From: Sphingobium sp. C100
Lineage (GTDB): Bacteria > Pseudomonadota > Alphaproteobacteria > Sphingomonadales > Sphingomonadaceae
NCBI RefSeq assembly: GCF_000508185.1
Contig: NZ_AYOY01000112.1
Location: forward strand, 50,401-114,400
DNA length: 64,000 nt
Direction of reading: 5' to 3'
The notes beneath the pieces were generated by a model. It was given only the letters and a program-made list of their open reading frames with translations, did no database searches and had not been told where the DNA came from. Both the position numbers and the translations under genes were made by a program. Positions 41,758 through 51,932 of the stretch are shown in pieces (positions within the stretch are counted from its first letter, which is position 1; each line of letters opens with the position of its first letter).

Positions 41758-42932
41758 GCCGCGACCGATCCTTTGAGGCCATCGACGAACCGCTTGAACA
41801 GATAGAAGCTGTCCTGCGGCCCCGGCGATGCTTCGGGGTGATATTGTACCGAAAAGGCATTTTTATCCGTTAGTTCAATGCCGCAATTGCTGCCGTCGAA
41901 CAGCGATATATGGGTCGTGCGGGCATTGGCGGGCAGCGTGTCGGCATCGACCGCGAAACCATGGTTCATGCTGGTGATTTCCACCAGCCCGTCGTCCAGC
42001 CGCTTGACCGGATGGTTCGCGCCGCGATGGCCCTGATGCATCTTGATCGTCCTGGCGCCGACCGCCAACCCCAGCAACTGGTGGCCAAGGCAGATGCCGA
42101 ACACCGGAATATCGGCGGCCAGTACGGCCCGGATCACCGGCACGGCATATGCGCCGGTCGCGGCGGGATCGCCCGGACCATTGGACAGGAACAGGCCGTC
42201 TGGCTTTTGCGCCATCACATCGTCGATGCTGGCGGTCGCGGGCAGCACGGTGACGCGCGCGCCGGCCTGCACCAGGTTGCGGAAGATATTATTCTTCGCG
42301 CCATAATCGATCGCGACGACATGGGGGCGTTCTTCACCGGCTTCATCAAGGCCATAGCCAAAGCCCAGCTTCCATATGCCGTCCGTCCACAGGCGGCTTT
42401 CCTTGCCCGTGACTTCGATGGCGAGGTCCATGCCCTCCAGCCCCGGCCAGGAGGCAGCCTTGGCCGCCAGCGCTTCGATGTCGAACTTCCCGTCGGGATC
42501 ATGGGCGATCACGACATTGGGCGCGCCCTTGACCCGGATCAGGCGGGTCAGCGCGCGCGTGTCGACCCCGGCCAGGCCGATGCGGCCATTTTCGCGCATC
42601 CACTGGTCGAACGGTTCGACATTGCGGAAATTGCTGGGTGCGGTGACGTCCTGCCGCACGATGCAGCCCAGCGCGTGCGGCGACATGGCCTCCACATCGT
42701 CCAGGTTGGTGCCGACATTGCCGATGTGGGGAAAGGTGAAGTTGATGATCTGCCCGGCATAGGACGGATCGGTCATGATCTCCTGATAGCCGGTGATGGA
42801 GGTGTTGAAGCACAGCTCGCCCACCGCATCGCCTTGCCGGCCAAAGCCGCGACCGAACACCGCGCTGCCATCGGCGAAAACCACGACCCCTGTCGCTCCC
42901 TTGGGCACAATGAGGGTCTTGGCGTCTGCCAT
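41754..42932 (-). CDS. carA: Carbamoyl-phosphate synthase small subunit
   Basis: The 392-residue glutaminase subunit releases ammonia from glutamine for CarB. The class I amidotransferase triad is visible: Cys in VFGICLGHQLLGLA, then His and Glu in VQYHPEASPGPQDS. The CarA N-domain has YQEIMTDPSYAGQII. Start set at MADAKTL with AAGGAC upstream; an ATG seven codons earlier is also in frame. It leads carA-rraB-X-carB and is divergent from the yqeY-like gene. Confidence 0.96.
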   Translation of the reverse strand: MADAKTLIVPKGATGVVVFADGSAVFGRGFGRQGDAVGELCFNTSITGYQEIMTDPSYAGQIINFTFPHIGNVGTNLDDVEAMSPHALGCIVRQDVTAPSNFRNVEPFDQWMRENGRIGLAGVDTRALTRLIRVKGAPNVVIAHDPDGKFDIEALAAKAASWPGLEGMDLAIEVTGKESRLWTDGIWKLGFGYGLDEAGEERPHVVAIDYGAKNNIFRNLVQAGARVTVLPATASIDDVMAQKPDGLFLSNGPGDPAATGAYAVPVIRAVLAADIPVFGICLGHQLLGLAVGARTIKMHQGHRGANHPVKRLDDGLVEITSMNHGFAVDADTLPANARTTHISLFDGSNCGIELTDKNAFSVQYHPEASPGPQDSFYLFKRFVDGLKGSVAA

Positions 42933-43086
42933 GGTCTTGTCGTCCTTCATGCTTTTTCGGGAACCCGTCAAAAGCGGGTTAAACGGCCGGTCACCTATGC
43001 CTGCAACGCTGCAAGGTCAACGTCTGTTAAAAATCTCTTTTGCCGCTATATCTGCTTCTTTCCGAAAGACACAGGATTCCTTCGCC

Positions 43087-43539
43087 ATGATTCGCGATAC
43101 CATCAAGAGCGCCCAGGTCGAGTCGATGAAGGCCGGCGACAAGGAAAGGCTGGCTGCCGTGCGGCTGATCCTGGCGAAGCTGAAGGACCGCGACATCGAA
43201 CTGCGCACCGCCAGCAATGTGCCGGACGACGACGCCATCGTGGTCGAAGTGCTCCAGAAGATGGTCAAGCAGCGCCGCGAATCGATCGACATGTTCACAA
43301 GCGGCGGGCGCGATGAACTGGCCGCCAAGGAACAGGCCGAACTGGACGTGATCGAGAGCTTCCTACCCGCGCAGATGAGCGAGGAAGAGACGAAGGCCGC
43401 GATCGAGGGGATCAAGGCCGAGGTCGGGGCGGAGAGCGTCAAGGACATGGGCAAGGTTATGGCGGTGCTCAAGGAACGCCACGGCAGCGTGATCGACATG
43501 AGCAAGGCGAGCGGTCTGGTGAAGGCGGCGTTGAGCTAA
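43087..43539 (+). CDS. GatB/YqeY-domain protein
   Basis: The 150-residue protein has the YqeY helical domain: IRDTIKSAQVESMKAGDKERLAAVRLILA, the QRRESIDMFTSGGRDELAAKEQAELDVIESFLP segment and the C-terminal DMGKVMAVLKERHG. Members stimulate or resemble the tail of the GatB amidotransferase subunit. It commonly precedes dnaG. A run of palindromic repeats separates them here. Confidence 0.92.
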   Translation: MIRDTIKSAQVESMKAGDKERLAAVRLILAKLKDRDIELRTASNVPDDDAIVVEVLQKMVKQRRESIDMFTSGGRDELAAKEQAELDVIESFLPAQMSEEETKAAIEGIKAEVGAESVKDMGKVMAVLKERHGSVIDMSKASGLVKAALS

Positions 43540-43555
43540 GCGCGCGTCAGTAGTT

Positions 43556-43692
43556 CCCCTTCCGCTTGCGGGAGGGGTCAGGGGAGGGCATGTTCGATAC
43601 AGATGGACAAAGGCTATGCTCGCCCCAGCGCAAAAGCCCGCCCGCTGCGCAACAATGCCACGGACGCCGACCTCTCCCTAAGCAGGGAGGGG
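43556..43692. repeat. Intergenic palindromes between yqeY-like gene and dnaG
   Basis: Two small inverted repeats bound this stretch: CCCCTTCCGCTTGCGGGAGG (43556 on) and CCTCTCCCTAAGCAGGGAGG (43671 on). They resemble dispersed CCCTCCC/GGGAGGG palindromes of sphingomonads. A similar one lies before mfd. Confidence 0.65.
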
Positions 43693-43702
43693 CTTTGACT
43701 CC

Positions 43703-45613
43703 ATGAGCCTCACCCCCGCCTTCCTTGACGAACTGCGCGCGCGCACCTCGCTGTCGACCCTGATCGGCAGGAGCGTGAAGGTGCAGAAGGCTGGCCGCGA
43801 GTATAAGGCCTGCTGCCCCTTCCATAATGAAAAGACGCCCAGCTTCACGATCAACGACGAGAAGGGCTTCTACCATTGCTTCGGCTGCGGCGCGCATGGC
43901 GACGCGATCCGCTGGATGACCGACCAGCGCGGCCTGCCCTTCATGGAGGCGGTGAAGGAACTGGCCGCCGCCGCCGGGATGGACGTCCCCGCCCCCGACC
44001 CGCGCGCGGCGAAACGCGCCGAACAGGCCAGGGGGCTGCATGACGCCATGGCCGCCGCGCAGCGCTTTTTCGAGGAGCAACTGGGCGGCATCGATGGCGC
44101 GGATGCACGCGCCTATCTGGGCAAGCGCGGCATCAGCGACGCCACCCGCCGCACCTTCGGCTTTGGCTATTCCCCCGACGGACGCGGCCGCCTCAAGACC
44201 GCGCTCAAGGAGTTTGGCGAACCGATGCTGGTCGAGGCGGGGCTGCTGATCGACCCCGATGGCGCCGAGCCGGACGGCGGCCAGGCCAGAAAGCGCGACA
44301 GCTATGATCGCTTCCGCGGCCGGCTGATGTTCCCCATTCGCGACATTCGCGGCCGGGTCATCGCCTTTGGCGGCCGCATCCTGGGGGCAGGCGAGCCCAA
44401 ATATCTGAATTCGCCCGACACGCCGCTGTTCGACAAGGGGCGCACCCTCTACAATATCGACCGCGCCTCCCCCGCCAGCCGCCAGACCGGCCGGGTGATC
44501 GTGGTCGAAGGCTATATGGACGTGATCGCGCTCGATCAGGCGGGCTTTGGCGAAGCGGTCGCTCCGCTCGGCACGGCGTTGACCGAGCATCAGATCGAGC
44601 GGCTGTGGAAGATGGTGGAGGTGCCGCTCCTCTGCTTCGACGGCGATTCGGCGGGCCAGAAGGCCGCGATTCGCGCCGCCAACCGCGCCCTGCCCCTGCT
44701 TCGCCCCGGCCACAGCCTCGCCTTCGCGACGCTGCCGGCGGGACAAGATCCCGACGACCTGATTCGCGCCAGCGGCCGACAGGCGATGGAGGCGGTGCTG
44801 AACAACGCCGAACCGCTGATCGAGCGACTCTGGAAATATGAAGTTTCCAGCGCCCCGCTCGACACGCCCGAACAGAAGGCCGCGCTCAAGCAGCGGCTTC
44901 GCGCCATATCGGATGCGATTGCGCATCCCGATGTGCGCGCCCATTACGCCCATGAGTTTCGCGAGCGCTATGACGCGCTCTTCTTCGCAAGGCGTGCCGC
45001 GGCACCTGCCCAGCAGCGCTTTCAAGGCGGCAACGCGGGCAGCGCCGGCCGCTGGCAACGCGACAAGCGCGGCAACTGGAAACCGCCAATTCCGCCGGCC
45101 GGCACCGAAGTCCGTGCGATCGGCGCCAGCGGTATGGAACGGCATCTGCTCCGGGCCGTCCTCGCCGGCCTGCTGCGCCATCCCGCGCAGATCGCGACCC
45201 ATCGCGAGATGCTGTCGAGCCTGCAAATCGGCGACCCGCTGCTGGCTCAACTGCTCGCGGCGATGATCAGTTTCTCCTTCCGCAAAGAAACAGTTGAAAC
45301 ACAGGCCCTCCTTACCATATTGGGGCAAGGTGAAGTGTATAATATGGCCAAGGGGATGCTCCGGGCCGACACGTTCACACTCACGCCCAACAGGATGACC
45401 ACCGACCCGGATCGCCTGGCGCGCGACCTGGAGGAGGCCGTTCGGGTGATGGCACAGGGGCCGGAGTTGGAAGCGGCGCTGGTGGAGGCCACAAGGCGGT
45501 TCGAGAGCGACTTCAGCGAGGAGAATTTCGCTGAACAACAGCGTATTCGTGCGCTGAAAGCCGATCACGATCGCCGTTTGGCGGAACTGACGCAGCCCGA
45601 AGATAGTATTTGA
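43703..45613 (+). CDS. dnaG: DNA primase
   Basis: The 636-residue primase has an N-terminal zinc finger (CCPFHNEKTPSF then HCFGCG), the RNA-polymerase core with TOPRIM (VIVVEGYMDVIALDQAGFGE and FDGDSAGQKAA), and a C-terminal helicase-binding domain. Primase synthesises RNA primers for replication. It sits between the yqeY-like gene and rpoD, the usual macromolecular-synthesis order. Ribosome site is weak. Confidence 0.97.
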   Translation: MSLTPAFLDELRARTSLSTLIGRSVKVQKAGREYKACCPFHNEKTPSFTINDEKGFYHCFGCGAHGDAIRWMTDQRGLPFMEAVKELAAAAGMDVPAPDPRAAKRAEQARGLHDAMAAAQRFFEEQLGGIDGADARAYLGKRGISDATRRTFGFGYSPDGRGRLKTALKEFGEPMLVEAGLLIDPDGAEPDGGQARKRDSYDRFRGRLMFPIRDIRGRVIAFGGRILGAGEPKYLNSPDTPLFDKGRTLYNIDRASPASRQTGRVIVVEGYMDVIALDQAGFGEAVAPLGTALTEHQIERLWKMVEVPLLCFDGDSAGQKAAIRAANRALPLLRPGHSLAFATLPAGQDPDDLIRASGRQAMEAVLNNAEPLIERLWKYEVSSAPLDTPEQKAALKQRLRAISDAIAHPDVRAHYAHEFRERYDALFFARRAAAPAQQRFQGGNAGSAGRWQRDKRGNWKPPIPPAGTEVRAIGASGMERHLLRAVLAGLLRHPAQIATHREMLSSLQIGDPLLAQLLAAMISFSFRKETVETQALLTILGQGEVYNMAKGMLRADTFTLTPNRMTTDPDRLARDLEEAVRVMAQGPELEAALVEATRRFESDFSEENFAEQQRIRALKADHDRRLAELTQPEDSI

Positions 45614-45658
45614 TCCAGATTATCCCTTTTGCAGGGATGGTGCAGTTAAGGCGAATAA

Positions 45659-47710
45659 ATGGCGACCAAGGCGAACAGCAAGAACGGCGGAGCAGGTGAT
45701 GGCGAGGATGGCGGCGATGCCCCGCTGCTGGATCTCAACGAAGCGTCCGTCAAGAAGCTGATCGCCCGCGCGAAAAAGCGCGGCTACATCACCTATGACG
45801 AACTGAATGACGCCCTGCCGCAGGACCAGATGTCCTCCGAGCAGATCGAGGACATCATGGCGGCGCTCAACGAAATGGGCGTCAACATCGTCGAGAATGA
45901 GGAAGCGAGCGAGGACGGAGACGAGCCGCAGCGCGACGACAGCGACGACGAATCGACCGACGATAGCGCCGAGGATGATGGCGCGCCCAAGCTCATGACC
46001 GAAAAGAAGAAGGAAACGGTCGATCGCACCGACGATCCCGTTCGCATGTATCTGCGCGAAATGGGGGCGGTCGAACTGCTGAGCCGCGAGGGCGAGATCG
46101 CCATCGCCAAGCGGATCGAGGCTGGCCGGGACACGATGATCCTGGGCCTGTGCGAAAGCCCGACCACCTTCAACGCGATCATCGAATGGTCGACCGCCCT
46201 CAATAATGGCGAGATGCAGTTGCGCGAGATCCTCGATCTCGATGCCATGCTGTCGAAAGATCCTGCCCCGGAAAGCCTGGAGGAAGGCGCCGAGGACGAT
46301 GATGGCGAGATCAGCGAAAAGACCGCCGGACCAAGCTTCAAGGAAGAAGAAGAGCCGGAGGAGGAATCCGCCGACGGGGACGAAGAGGACGGCCTGACCG
46401 AACGGCGCGCCCGCCCCGCCGAAGAGGATGACGAGGAGGATAATACCCTCAGCCTCGCCCAGATGGAAGAAACCCTCAAGCCGATGGCGCTGGAGAAGTT
46501 CGCAACCATCACGGAAATCTTCCGCAGCTTTTCCCAGGCGCAGGAAGCGCGCATGGCCGCCATGGCCAGCGGCGACAGCCTGAGCCAGTCGCATGAGGAC
46601 ATGTATCAGGATCTGCGCGAAAAGCTGACCGCCGAGGTCGAGAGCGTCCAGTTCCACCAGCAGAAGATCGAATATCTGGTCGATCAGCTTTATGCCTATA
46701 ACCGGCGCCTTACCGCGCTGGGCGGCCAGATGCTGCGCCTGGCCGAGCGTCACAAGGTCAGCCGCAAGGACTTTCTGGATCGCTATGTGAACCAGGAACT
46801 GGACGACGGCTGGCTGGACAAGGTGCAGGGCCTGGACAAGAAATGGTCCGCCTTCGCCGCGGCGGAGGGTCGATCGGTCGATCGCATCCGCAACGAAGTG
46901 GGCGAGATCGCCCAGGCGACCGGCATGTCGCTCAGCGAATTCCGCCGCATCGTCAACATGGTGCAGAAGGGCGAGCGCGAAGCGCGCATCGCGAAGAAGG
47001 AAATGGTCGAGGCTAACCTGCGCCTCGTCATCTCCATCGCAAAGAAATATACGAACCGCGGCCTGCAATTCCTCGACCTGATCCAGGAAGGCAATATCGG
47101 CCTGATGAAGGCGGTGGATAAGTTCGAATATCGTCGCGGCTACAAGTTCAGCACCTATGCGACCTGGTGGATCAGGCAGGCGATCACCCGCTCGATCGCG
47201 GATCAGGCGCGGACCATCCGCATCCCGGTCCACATGATCGAGACGATCAACAAGCTGGTCCGCACCAGCCGCCAGTTCCTGCACGAACAGGGCCGCGAGC
47301 CGACGCCGGAAGAGATGGCCGAGCGCCTCTCCATGCCGCTGGAGAAGGTGCGCAAGGTGATGAAGATCGCCAAGGAGCCGATCTCCCTGGAAACGCCGAT
47401 CGGCGACGAGGAAGACAGCCATCTGGGCGATTTCATCGAGGACAAGAATGCGATCATCCCGGTCGACGCGGCGATCCAGGCGAACCTCAAGGAAACGGTC
47501 ACCCGCGTCCTCGCCAGCCTGACCCCGCGCGAAGAGCGCGTGCTGCGGATGCGCTTTGGCATCGGCATGAACACCGACCATACGCTGGAGGAAGTGGGCC
47601 AGCAGTTCAGCGTGACCCGCGAACGTATCCGCCAGATCGAGGCGAAGGCGCTGCGCAAGTTGAAGCATCCCTCACGCTCAAGAAAAATGCGCAGTTTTCT
47701 GGATCAGTAA
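45659..47710 (+). CDS. rpoD: Primary sigma factor RpoD
   Basis: The 683-residue housekeeping sigma has region 1.1 (residues about 20-90, [21 protein letters not shown]), an acidic non-conserved insert (about 85-260), region 2 ([25 protein letters not shown] helix), region 3 and the region 4 helix-turn-helix [21 protein letters not shown] lies before the start. It follows dnaG by 45 bases and is followed by a terminator. Confidence 0.98.
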   Translation: MATKANSKNGGAGDGEDGGDAPLLDLNEASVKKLIARAKKRGYITYDELNDALPQDQMSSEQIEDIMAALNEMGVNIVENEEASEDGDEPQRDDSDDESTDDSAEDDGAPKLMTEKKKETVDRTDDPVRMYLREMGAVELLSREGEIAIAKRIEAGRDTMILGLCESPTTFNAIIEWSTALNNGEMQLREILDLDAMLSKDPAPESLEEGAEDDDGEISEKTAGPSFKEEEEPEEESADGDEEDGLTERRARPAEEDDEEDNTLSLAQMEETLKPMALEKFATITEIFRSFSQAQEARMAAMASGDSLSQSHEDMYQDLREKLTAEVESVQFHQQKIEYLVDQLYAYNRRLTALGGQMLRLAERHKVSRKDFLDRYVNQELDDGWLDKVQGLDKKWSAFAAAEGRSVDRIRNEVGEIAQATGMSLSEFRRIVNMVQKGEREARIAKKEMVEANLRLVISIAKKYTNRGLQFLDLIQEGNIGLMKAVDKFEYRRGYKFSTYATWWIRQAITRSIADQARTIRIPVHMIETINKLVRTSRQFLHEQGREPTPEEMAERLSMPLEKVRKVMKIAKEPISLETPIGDEEDSHLGDFIEDKNAIIPVDAAIQANLKETVTRVLASLTPREERVLRMRFGIGMNTDHTLEEVGQQFSVTRERIRQIEAKALRKLKHPSRSRKMRSFLDQ

Positions 47711-47735
47711 AGCAACGTTAACCAAGTTTGACGAA

Positions 47736-47762
47736 AAAGGGCGGCTTTCACGGTCGCCCTTT
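47736..47762 (+). terminator. Terminator of rpoD
   Basis: AAAGGGCG (47736-47743) pairs with CGCCCTTT (47755-47762) across an 11-base loop, with an A-run before and T residues after. Located 26 bases after the rpoD stop. Confidence 0.75.
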
Positions 47763-47846
47763 CTGATTCCGTAAACCGGACGTTTACTCGACGGGCTTAT
47801 GCCTGTGGCGATCCCGCATGGGCGGGCTTTCACAGGGAAATCGAGC

Positions 47847-48527
47847 ATGAGCGAAGCGGCACCGCGTTATCAGTTCGGCGACATCGCGCGCGTGCTCGAC
47901 GCGCTGGTCGCGGCTGACGGGACGGCCGCCCATGCCTATGTCATCAGGGCGCGCACCGGCCTTGCCAGCGAAGGGCTGCTGGCGCTGCCCGATCTGGCCG
48001 ATGCGGCGTCCTATATATGCCTGCTCCATGGCCGCCACCCCGGCGTCATCGACCATGCCGCCACCCGGTCCACCGAAAACGCGGCGCGCCAATGGCTGAT
48101 CGAGGCGGCGGACGCCTTCGCCGCCGAGCGCACTTATCTGACCCAGGTCACCGTCGCGGCCGGCCCCGCCCCCAGCACGGCCGGACAGGCCGACTGCGAA
48201 ACCGCCGTTAGCCAGCAACGCCATGCGCTCGACACGCTCGCCCAGTCGGACCGCCGGGGCTGCGCCATGGGCGCGGCGATGGCGCTGGTGCTCGACTGGC
48301 GCGCGATGCGCCAAGTCCTTGACATGGCGGCGATCCGCGCCGGACTGGAACCGCATCCCTGCGCCCTGCCCGACCGTGCCGCCACCCTGGTCGTCGCCCG
48401 CGACATTGGCGGCGACGACATTATCGACCGCGCCATCCAGTTCGGCGCGCGCCAGTTGCTCAACCAGCATCGCGGCCTGTGGGATATTCTGTCCGCCCGC
48501 GCCGACCTGCGCGCCCGGGGCGACTGA
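47847..48527 (+). CDS. Conserved hypothetical protein (227 aa)
   Basis: An all-helical soluble protein with no known catalytic motif. It has several Cys and Ala-rich helices (AAMALVLDWRAMRQVLDMAAI). It appears conserved in sphingomonads next to rpoD, as I remember, but I cannot attach a function. Start chosen at MSEAAPRYQF with GGGAAATCGAGC upstream; an ATG 16 codons earlier is in frame. It precedes the MoxR gene by 93 bases. Confidence 0.7.
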   Translation: MSEAAPRYQFGDIARVLDALVAADGTAAHAYVIRARTGLASEGLLALPDLADAASYICLLHGRHPGVIDHAATRSTENAARQWLIEAADAFAAERTYLTQVTVAAGPAPSTAGQADCETAVSQQRHALDTLAQSDRRGCAMGAAMALVLDWRAMRQVLDMAAIRAGLEPHPCALPDRAATLVVARDIGGDDIIDRAIQFGARQLLNQHRGLWDILSARADLRARGD

Positions 48528-48619
48528 AGCCGCATCGCCACCGCACAGCGACAAAACCCATTGCGCGCGTCGGTCGCCATGCCTAGGTCCGTAGGGATCG
48601 GGACAGCGAAAGGACGAAG

Positions 48620-49465
48620 ATGCGCTTTGAAGGCACGCAGGATTATGTCGCCACCGATGACCTGAAGGTGGCGGTCAACGCCGCCGTTCTGCTGCGCCGC
48701 CCGCTGCTGGTGAAGGGCGAACCGGGCACCGGCAAGACCGTGCTGGCGCAGGAAATCGCCACGGCGCTGGGCGCGCCGCTGATCGAATGGAACGTCAAGT
48801 CGACCACCAAGGCGCATCAGGGCCTTTACGAATATGACGCCGTCGCCCGCCTGCGCGACGGGCAGCTCGGCGACCCGCGCGTCCATGACATTTCCAACTA
48901 TATCCGCAAGGGCAAATTGTGGGAGGCGTTCACCGCCCCCAATCTGCCCGTGCTGCTGATCGATGAGATCGACAAGGCCGACATCGAATTTCCCAACGAC
49001 CTGTTGCAGGAACTCGACCGCATGGCCTTCCATGTCTACGAAACCGGGGAAACGGTCGCGGCGGTGGAGCGCCCCGTCGTCATCATCACCTCGAACAATG
49101 AGAAGGAACTGCCCGACGCCTTCCTGCGCCGCTGCTTCTTCCACTATATCAAATTCCCCGACCGCGAGACGATGGAGCGGATCGTCGAGGTTCATTTCCC
49201 CGGCATCCAGAAAATCCTCGTGTCGCGCGCGATGGAGATTTTCTACGAGATCCGCGACGTGCCGGGCCTCAAGAAAAAGCCCTCCACCTCCGAACTGCTC
49301 GACTGGCTGAAATTGCTGCTGGCCGAGGACATGCCGCTCGACGTGCTCCAGAACAGCGACCCGACCAAGGCGATCCCGCCGCTCCATGGCGCGCTGCTCA
49401 AAAATGAGCAGGACGTCATGATGTTCGAACGCCTCGCTTTCATGGCGCGGCGGCAGGGACGTTAA
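48620..49465 (+). CDS. MoxR-family AAA+ ATPase
   Basis: The 281-residue protein has Walker A (GEPGTGKTVLAQE, residues near 33-41) and Walker B (LLIDEIDKADIEF), sensor-1 (ITSNNEKELPDAFLRRC). MoxR ATPases act as chaperones that usually work with a VWA protein; here the VWA gene lies about 4.8 kb downstream rather than adjacent (see 54288). AAGGACGAAG lies before the ATG. Confidence 0.95.
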   Translation: MRFEGTQDYVATDDLKVAVNAAVLLRRPLLVKGEPGTGKTVLAQEIATALGAPLIEWNVKSTTKAHQGLYEYDAVARLRDGQLGDPRVHDISNYIRKGKLWEAFTAPNLPVLLIDEIDKADIEFPNDLLQELDRMAFHVYETGETVAAVERPVVIITSNNEKELPDAFLRRCFFHYIKFPDRETMERIVEVHFPGIQKILVSRAMEIFYEIRDVPGLKKKPSTSELLDWLKLLLAEDMPLDVLQNSDPTKAIPPLHGALLKNEQDVMMFERLAFMARRQGR

Positions 49466-49502
49466 GGGCGCATTTCCCCTCCCCCGTTGCAGGATATTTG
49501 CC

Positions 49503-49916
49503 ATGCCCCATTCCGCCGGATGCCTCTGCGGCCAGGTTCGCATCGCGATCGACGCCGAACCGCTGGCCGCGCGCCAATGCTGGTGCCGCCTGTGCCAATA
49601 TCTGGGCGGCGGCGGGTCCACGGTGAATATCTGCTTCCCCAGCGACGCGGTGACGACCACCGGCGAAGTGCGCTGGCATGACAGCGTCGCCGACAGCGGC
49701 AACGCCATGAAGCGCGGCTTCTGCCCGGAATGCGGCACACCCCTGTTCAGCATGGCGCAAGCGCGCCCGCATCTGACCTTCATTCGCGCCGGCGCGCTCG
49801 ACGATCCCTCGCTCATCGGGCCGCAGGCGGTGATCTGGACCGATGCCGCGCCGGCCTGGGCGCATCATGATCCCGACCTCCCCCATTATCCGGCGCAAAT
49901 GCCCCCGGTGACGTGA
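49503..49916 (+). CDS. GFA-family zinc protein (glutathione-dependent formaldehyde-activating-like)
   Basis: The 137-residue protein has the GFA-type zinc sites: CLCGQVRIAI, ARQCWCRLCQ and FCPECGTPLF, that is three Cys pairs/triads. Some members activate formaldehyde with glutathione; most are uncharacterised. It lies 37 bases after the MoxR gene on the same strand. Confidence 0.88.
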   Translation: MPHSAGCLCGQVRIAIDAEPLAARQCWCRLCQYLGGGGSTVNICFPSDAVTTTGEVRWHDSVADSGNAMKRGFCPECGTPLFSMAQARPHLTFIRAGALDDPSLIGPQAVIWTDAAPAWAHHDPDLPHYPAQMPPVT

Positions 49917-50000
49917 AAAGCCGCTTGCGCCCGCGCGCATAGTCTGTAGCCTCCCTGTCATAGTCCAAGGCCGCACGAAGACGGCCGGTTCTGGAGAGGG

Positions 50001-51041
50001 ATGCCCATGCCCAAACGCGCCTTGTTCCTGTTGTCTGCGGCTCTCTGCCTGGCTGCGCCGTCGCTGGCGCAGGCGGCGGACGATGCGGAGGCATGGACGC
50101 CGACCGCCACCGCGATCCGCGCCAATGCGGCCGGGATCACCCTGCCGCAGACCGTCGCGGGCCTTTCGCTCACCAAGAGCGGGGAAGTGTCCAATGGCGG
50201 CCGCGCGGTCGATAATTACGCGCAATATCTGTCGCAGGACGGCGCCGTGCAGGCGACGCTCTATGTCTATATGCCGACCTATGCCGACGCTTCGCTGGCC
50301 GCCTATATGACCGACAAGGCGATCATGGCGCGGTTCGGCGACAAGACCCGCCGCACCGCCTATGCCAGCGCGCCGGCCGCCGGTCAGGCCGATCATGCGA
50401 TCCGCGCCGTCTATGACGATGCCGCCGACGGGGCGTTGACGACGGCGGCGGGCTTCGTCCATGCCGGGCGCTGGATCGTCAAGATCCGCGTCACCGGCCC
50501 GACCGAACGCCGCGCCGAAGTGCTTGCCGGACTGGACGGCATGTTGTCGGGCCTCGCCTTTGACGACGCCTCCACGCTGCACGCGACGATGCCCGCGCGT
50601 CTGGCCGCATGCCCGGCTGCCGATGCGGGCGACGCCCGGCTCGGCGCCGCCAGCGACGCGGACGCCGTGCCGCATGATGTGCGCATCCCGCGCGACGGGC
50701 GCGACCAGCTCTGCGTACGCGGCACCGTGACCACGGCGCAGGGCCGCTACGACATGCTTCAGCAGGCGGGCCGCAGCGACGGCGCGATCATCGTACCGGT
50801 CGATGACAGCGGCACCCTGCTCGCGTTCGATCCGGCCGCCGATGCGCAGGGCTATAAGCTTTCGATCCACATGGTCGGCCAGACCGACCTCTACGGCGTC
50901 TATGATAAAGTGCCCAGCCCGCGCCAGATCGCCGCGATCCTGGATGGCAAAGACCCGCAGACCGCCCAGGCCCAGGCTATCGCCGCCTATGCCGCCAATG
51001 GCGATGTGACGATGCAGCCGGGCGGCGCGCCCGCCCGCTGA
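50001..51041 (+). CDS. Secreted protein of unknown function (346 aa)
   Basis: A signal peptide (LFLLSAALCLAAPSLAQA, cleavage after AQA) precedes a mature protein of about 320 residues with two Cys. The fold is unknown; it looks mixed alpha/beta. A second ATG at 50007 could be the start. An IS5-family element begins 32 bases after its stop. No catalytic motif is visible. Confidence 0.7.
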   Translation: MPMPKRALFLLSAALCLAAPSLAQAADDAEAWTPTATAIRANAAGITLPQTVAGLSLTKSGEVSNGGRAVDNYAQYLSQDGAVQATLYVYMPTYADASLAAYMTDKAIMARFGDKTRRTAYASAPAAGQADHAIRAVYDDAADGALTTAAGFVHAGRWIVKIRVTGPTERRAEVLAGLDGMLSGLAFDDASTLHATMPARLAACPAADAGDARLGAASDADAVPHDVRIPRDGRDQLCVRGTVTTAQGRYDMLQQAGRSDGAIIVPVDDSGTLLAFDPAADAQGYKLSIHMVGQTDLYGVYDKVPSPRQIAAILDGKDPQTAQAQAIAAYAANGDVTMQPGGAPAR

Positions 51042-51069
51042 GCCCGCTTCCCTTCGCGCGGAACCGGCC

Positions 51070-51073
51070 CTAG
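51070..51073. repeat. CTAG target duplication, left
   Basis: CTAG immediately before the left inverted repeat of the IS5 element; a second CTAG follows the right end at 51920-51923. Confidence 0.8.
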
Positions 51074-51919
51074 GGTCCGTACTCAATAAGGTTGCGGGCG
51101 CGCGATGGCACTGATTCAAGGGTTAGTGCGAGAGCAGGAGACCTTGATGGCACGGCAGTTGACGTGGTTGAGCGATGCGGAGTGGGCAAAGATCGAGCCT
51201 TTGTTGCCGCAGGGCCGTAAAGGAGCGCGGCGGGTCGATGATCGAAGGGTGATTTCGGGCATCGTCCACATGCTCAAGATCGGCGCGCGGTGGCGCGACT
51301 GCCCGCCGGAATATGGCCCCTACACGACGATCTACAACCGCTTCCATCGCTGGAGCCAGCAAGGTGTATGGTTCGAGGTCTTCGAGGCGCTGACTGGATA
51401 CAGTGGGGTTTGGGGCTCGTCCGCGATCGACTCGACCAGCATCAAGGTCCATCGCTCGGCCGCCGGCGCAAAAGGGGGGCCTTCGCGCAAGGCATCGGAA
51501 CCTCGCGCGGCGGACGCACCAGCAAGATCCACGGACTGACCGACGCTGCCGGAAGGCCGCGCATTCTGCTGATCTCGCCCGGCAACCTCTCCGACATGAC
51601 CATGGCGCCTGCCTTGATCGAGGCCGCGCGTGGCCGCTTCGACAAGTTGATCGCCGACCGCGGCTATGACAGCAACGCCATCCGTGCCGCCATCCAGGCC
51701 CAAGGTGCCGAAGTGGTTATCCCCGCCACCCGCAGCAGAAAAGCGCCCATCCCCTATGATCGCGACGCCTATAGGGCACGCAACCTCGTCGAGCGCCTCT
51801 GGTGCCGCCTCAAGGATTGGCGCCGCATCGCAACCAGATACGACAAGCTCGCCACCAATTACATGGCCGGCGTCTTCCTCGCTGCCTCACTCACCTTCTG
51901 GTGCAATTGAGTCCGGAGC
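51074..51919 (+). mobile_element. IS5-family (IS427-type) insertion sequence
   Basis: An 846-bp element with terminal inverted repeats (GGTCCGTACTCAAT at the left against the reverse complement of ATTGAGTCCGGAGC at the right, 12 of 14 match) and CTAG at both flanks. It carries one transposase in two overlapping frames joined by a -1 shift at an A4G6 run. It inserted into a 41-base gap between the secreted protein gene and the DUF817 gene, 14 bases before the latter's start. Confidence 0.88.
51147..51910 (+). CDS. IS5-family transposase, made by -1 frameshift
   Basis: The first frame (from ATG 51147, AGGAG upstream) ends at 51539 and carries WLSDAEWAKIEPLLP and the first DDE Asp in SAIDSTSIKVHRSA. 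The second frame continues past A4G6 (51470-51479) with GGRTSKIHGLTDAAGRP, the second Asp in LIADRGYDSNAIR and Glu in NLVERLWCRLKDWRR. A -1 shift at this run gives a 254-residue protein, normal for the IS427 group. A real frameshift mutation cannot be fully excluded. Confidence 0.85.
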
Positions 51920-51923
51920 CTAG
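51920..51923. repeat. CTAG target duplication, right
   Basis: CTAG after the right end of the IS5 element, matching 51070-51073. Confidence 0.8.
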
Positions 51924-51932
51924 GACGGCGGG

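Noticed and set aside
43547..45568. A 673-codon open frame on the minus strand opposite dnaG
   Set aside because: Antisense shadow of dnaG; composition is Arg/Gly/Ala-rich low complexity typical of GC-rich reverse frames.
45620..47668. A 682-codon open frame on the minus strand opposite rpoD
   Set aside because: Antisense shadow of rpoD, whose sigma regions are unmistakable.
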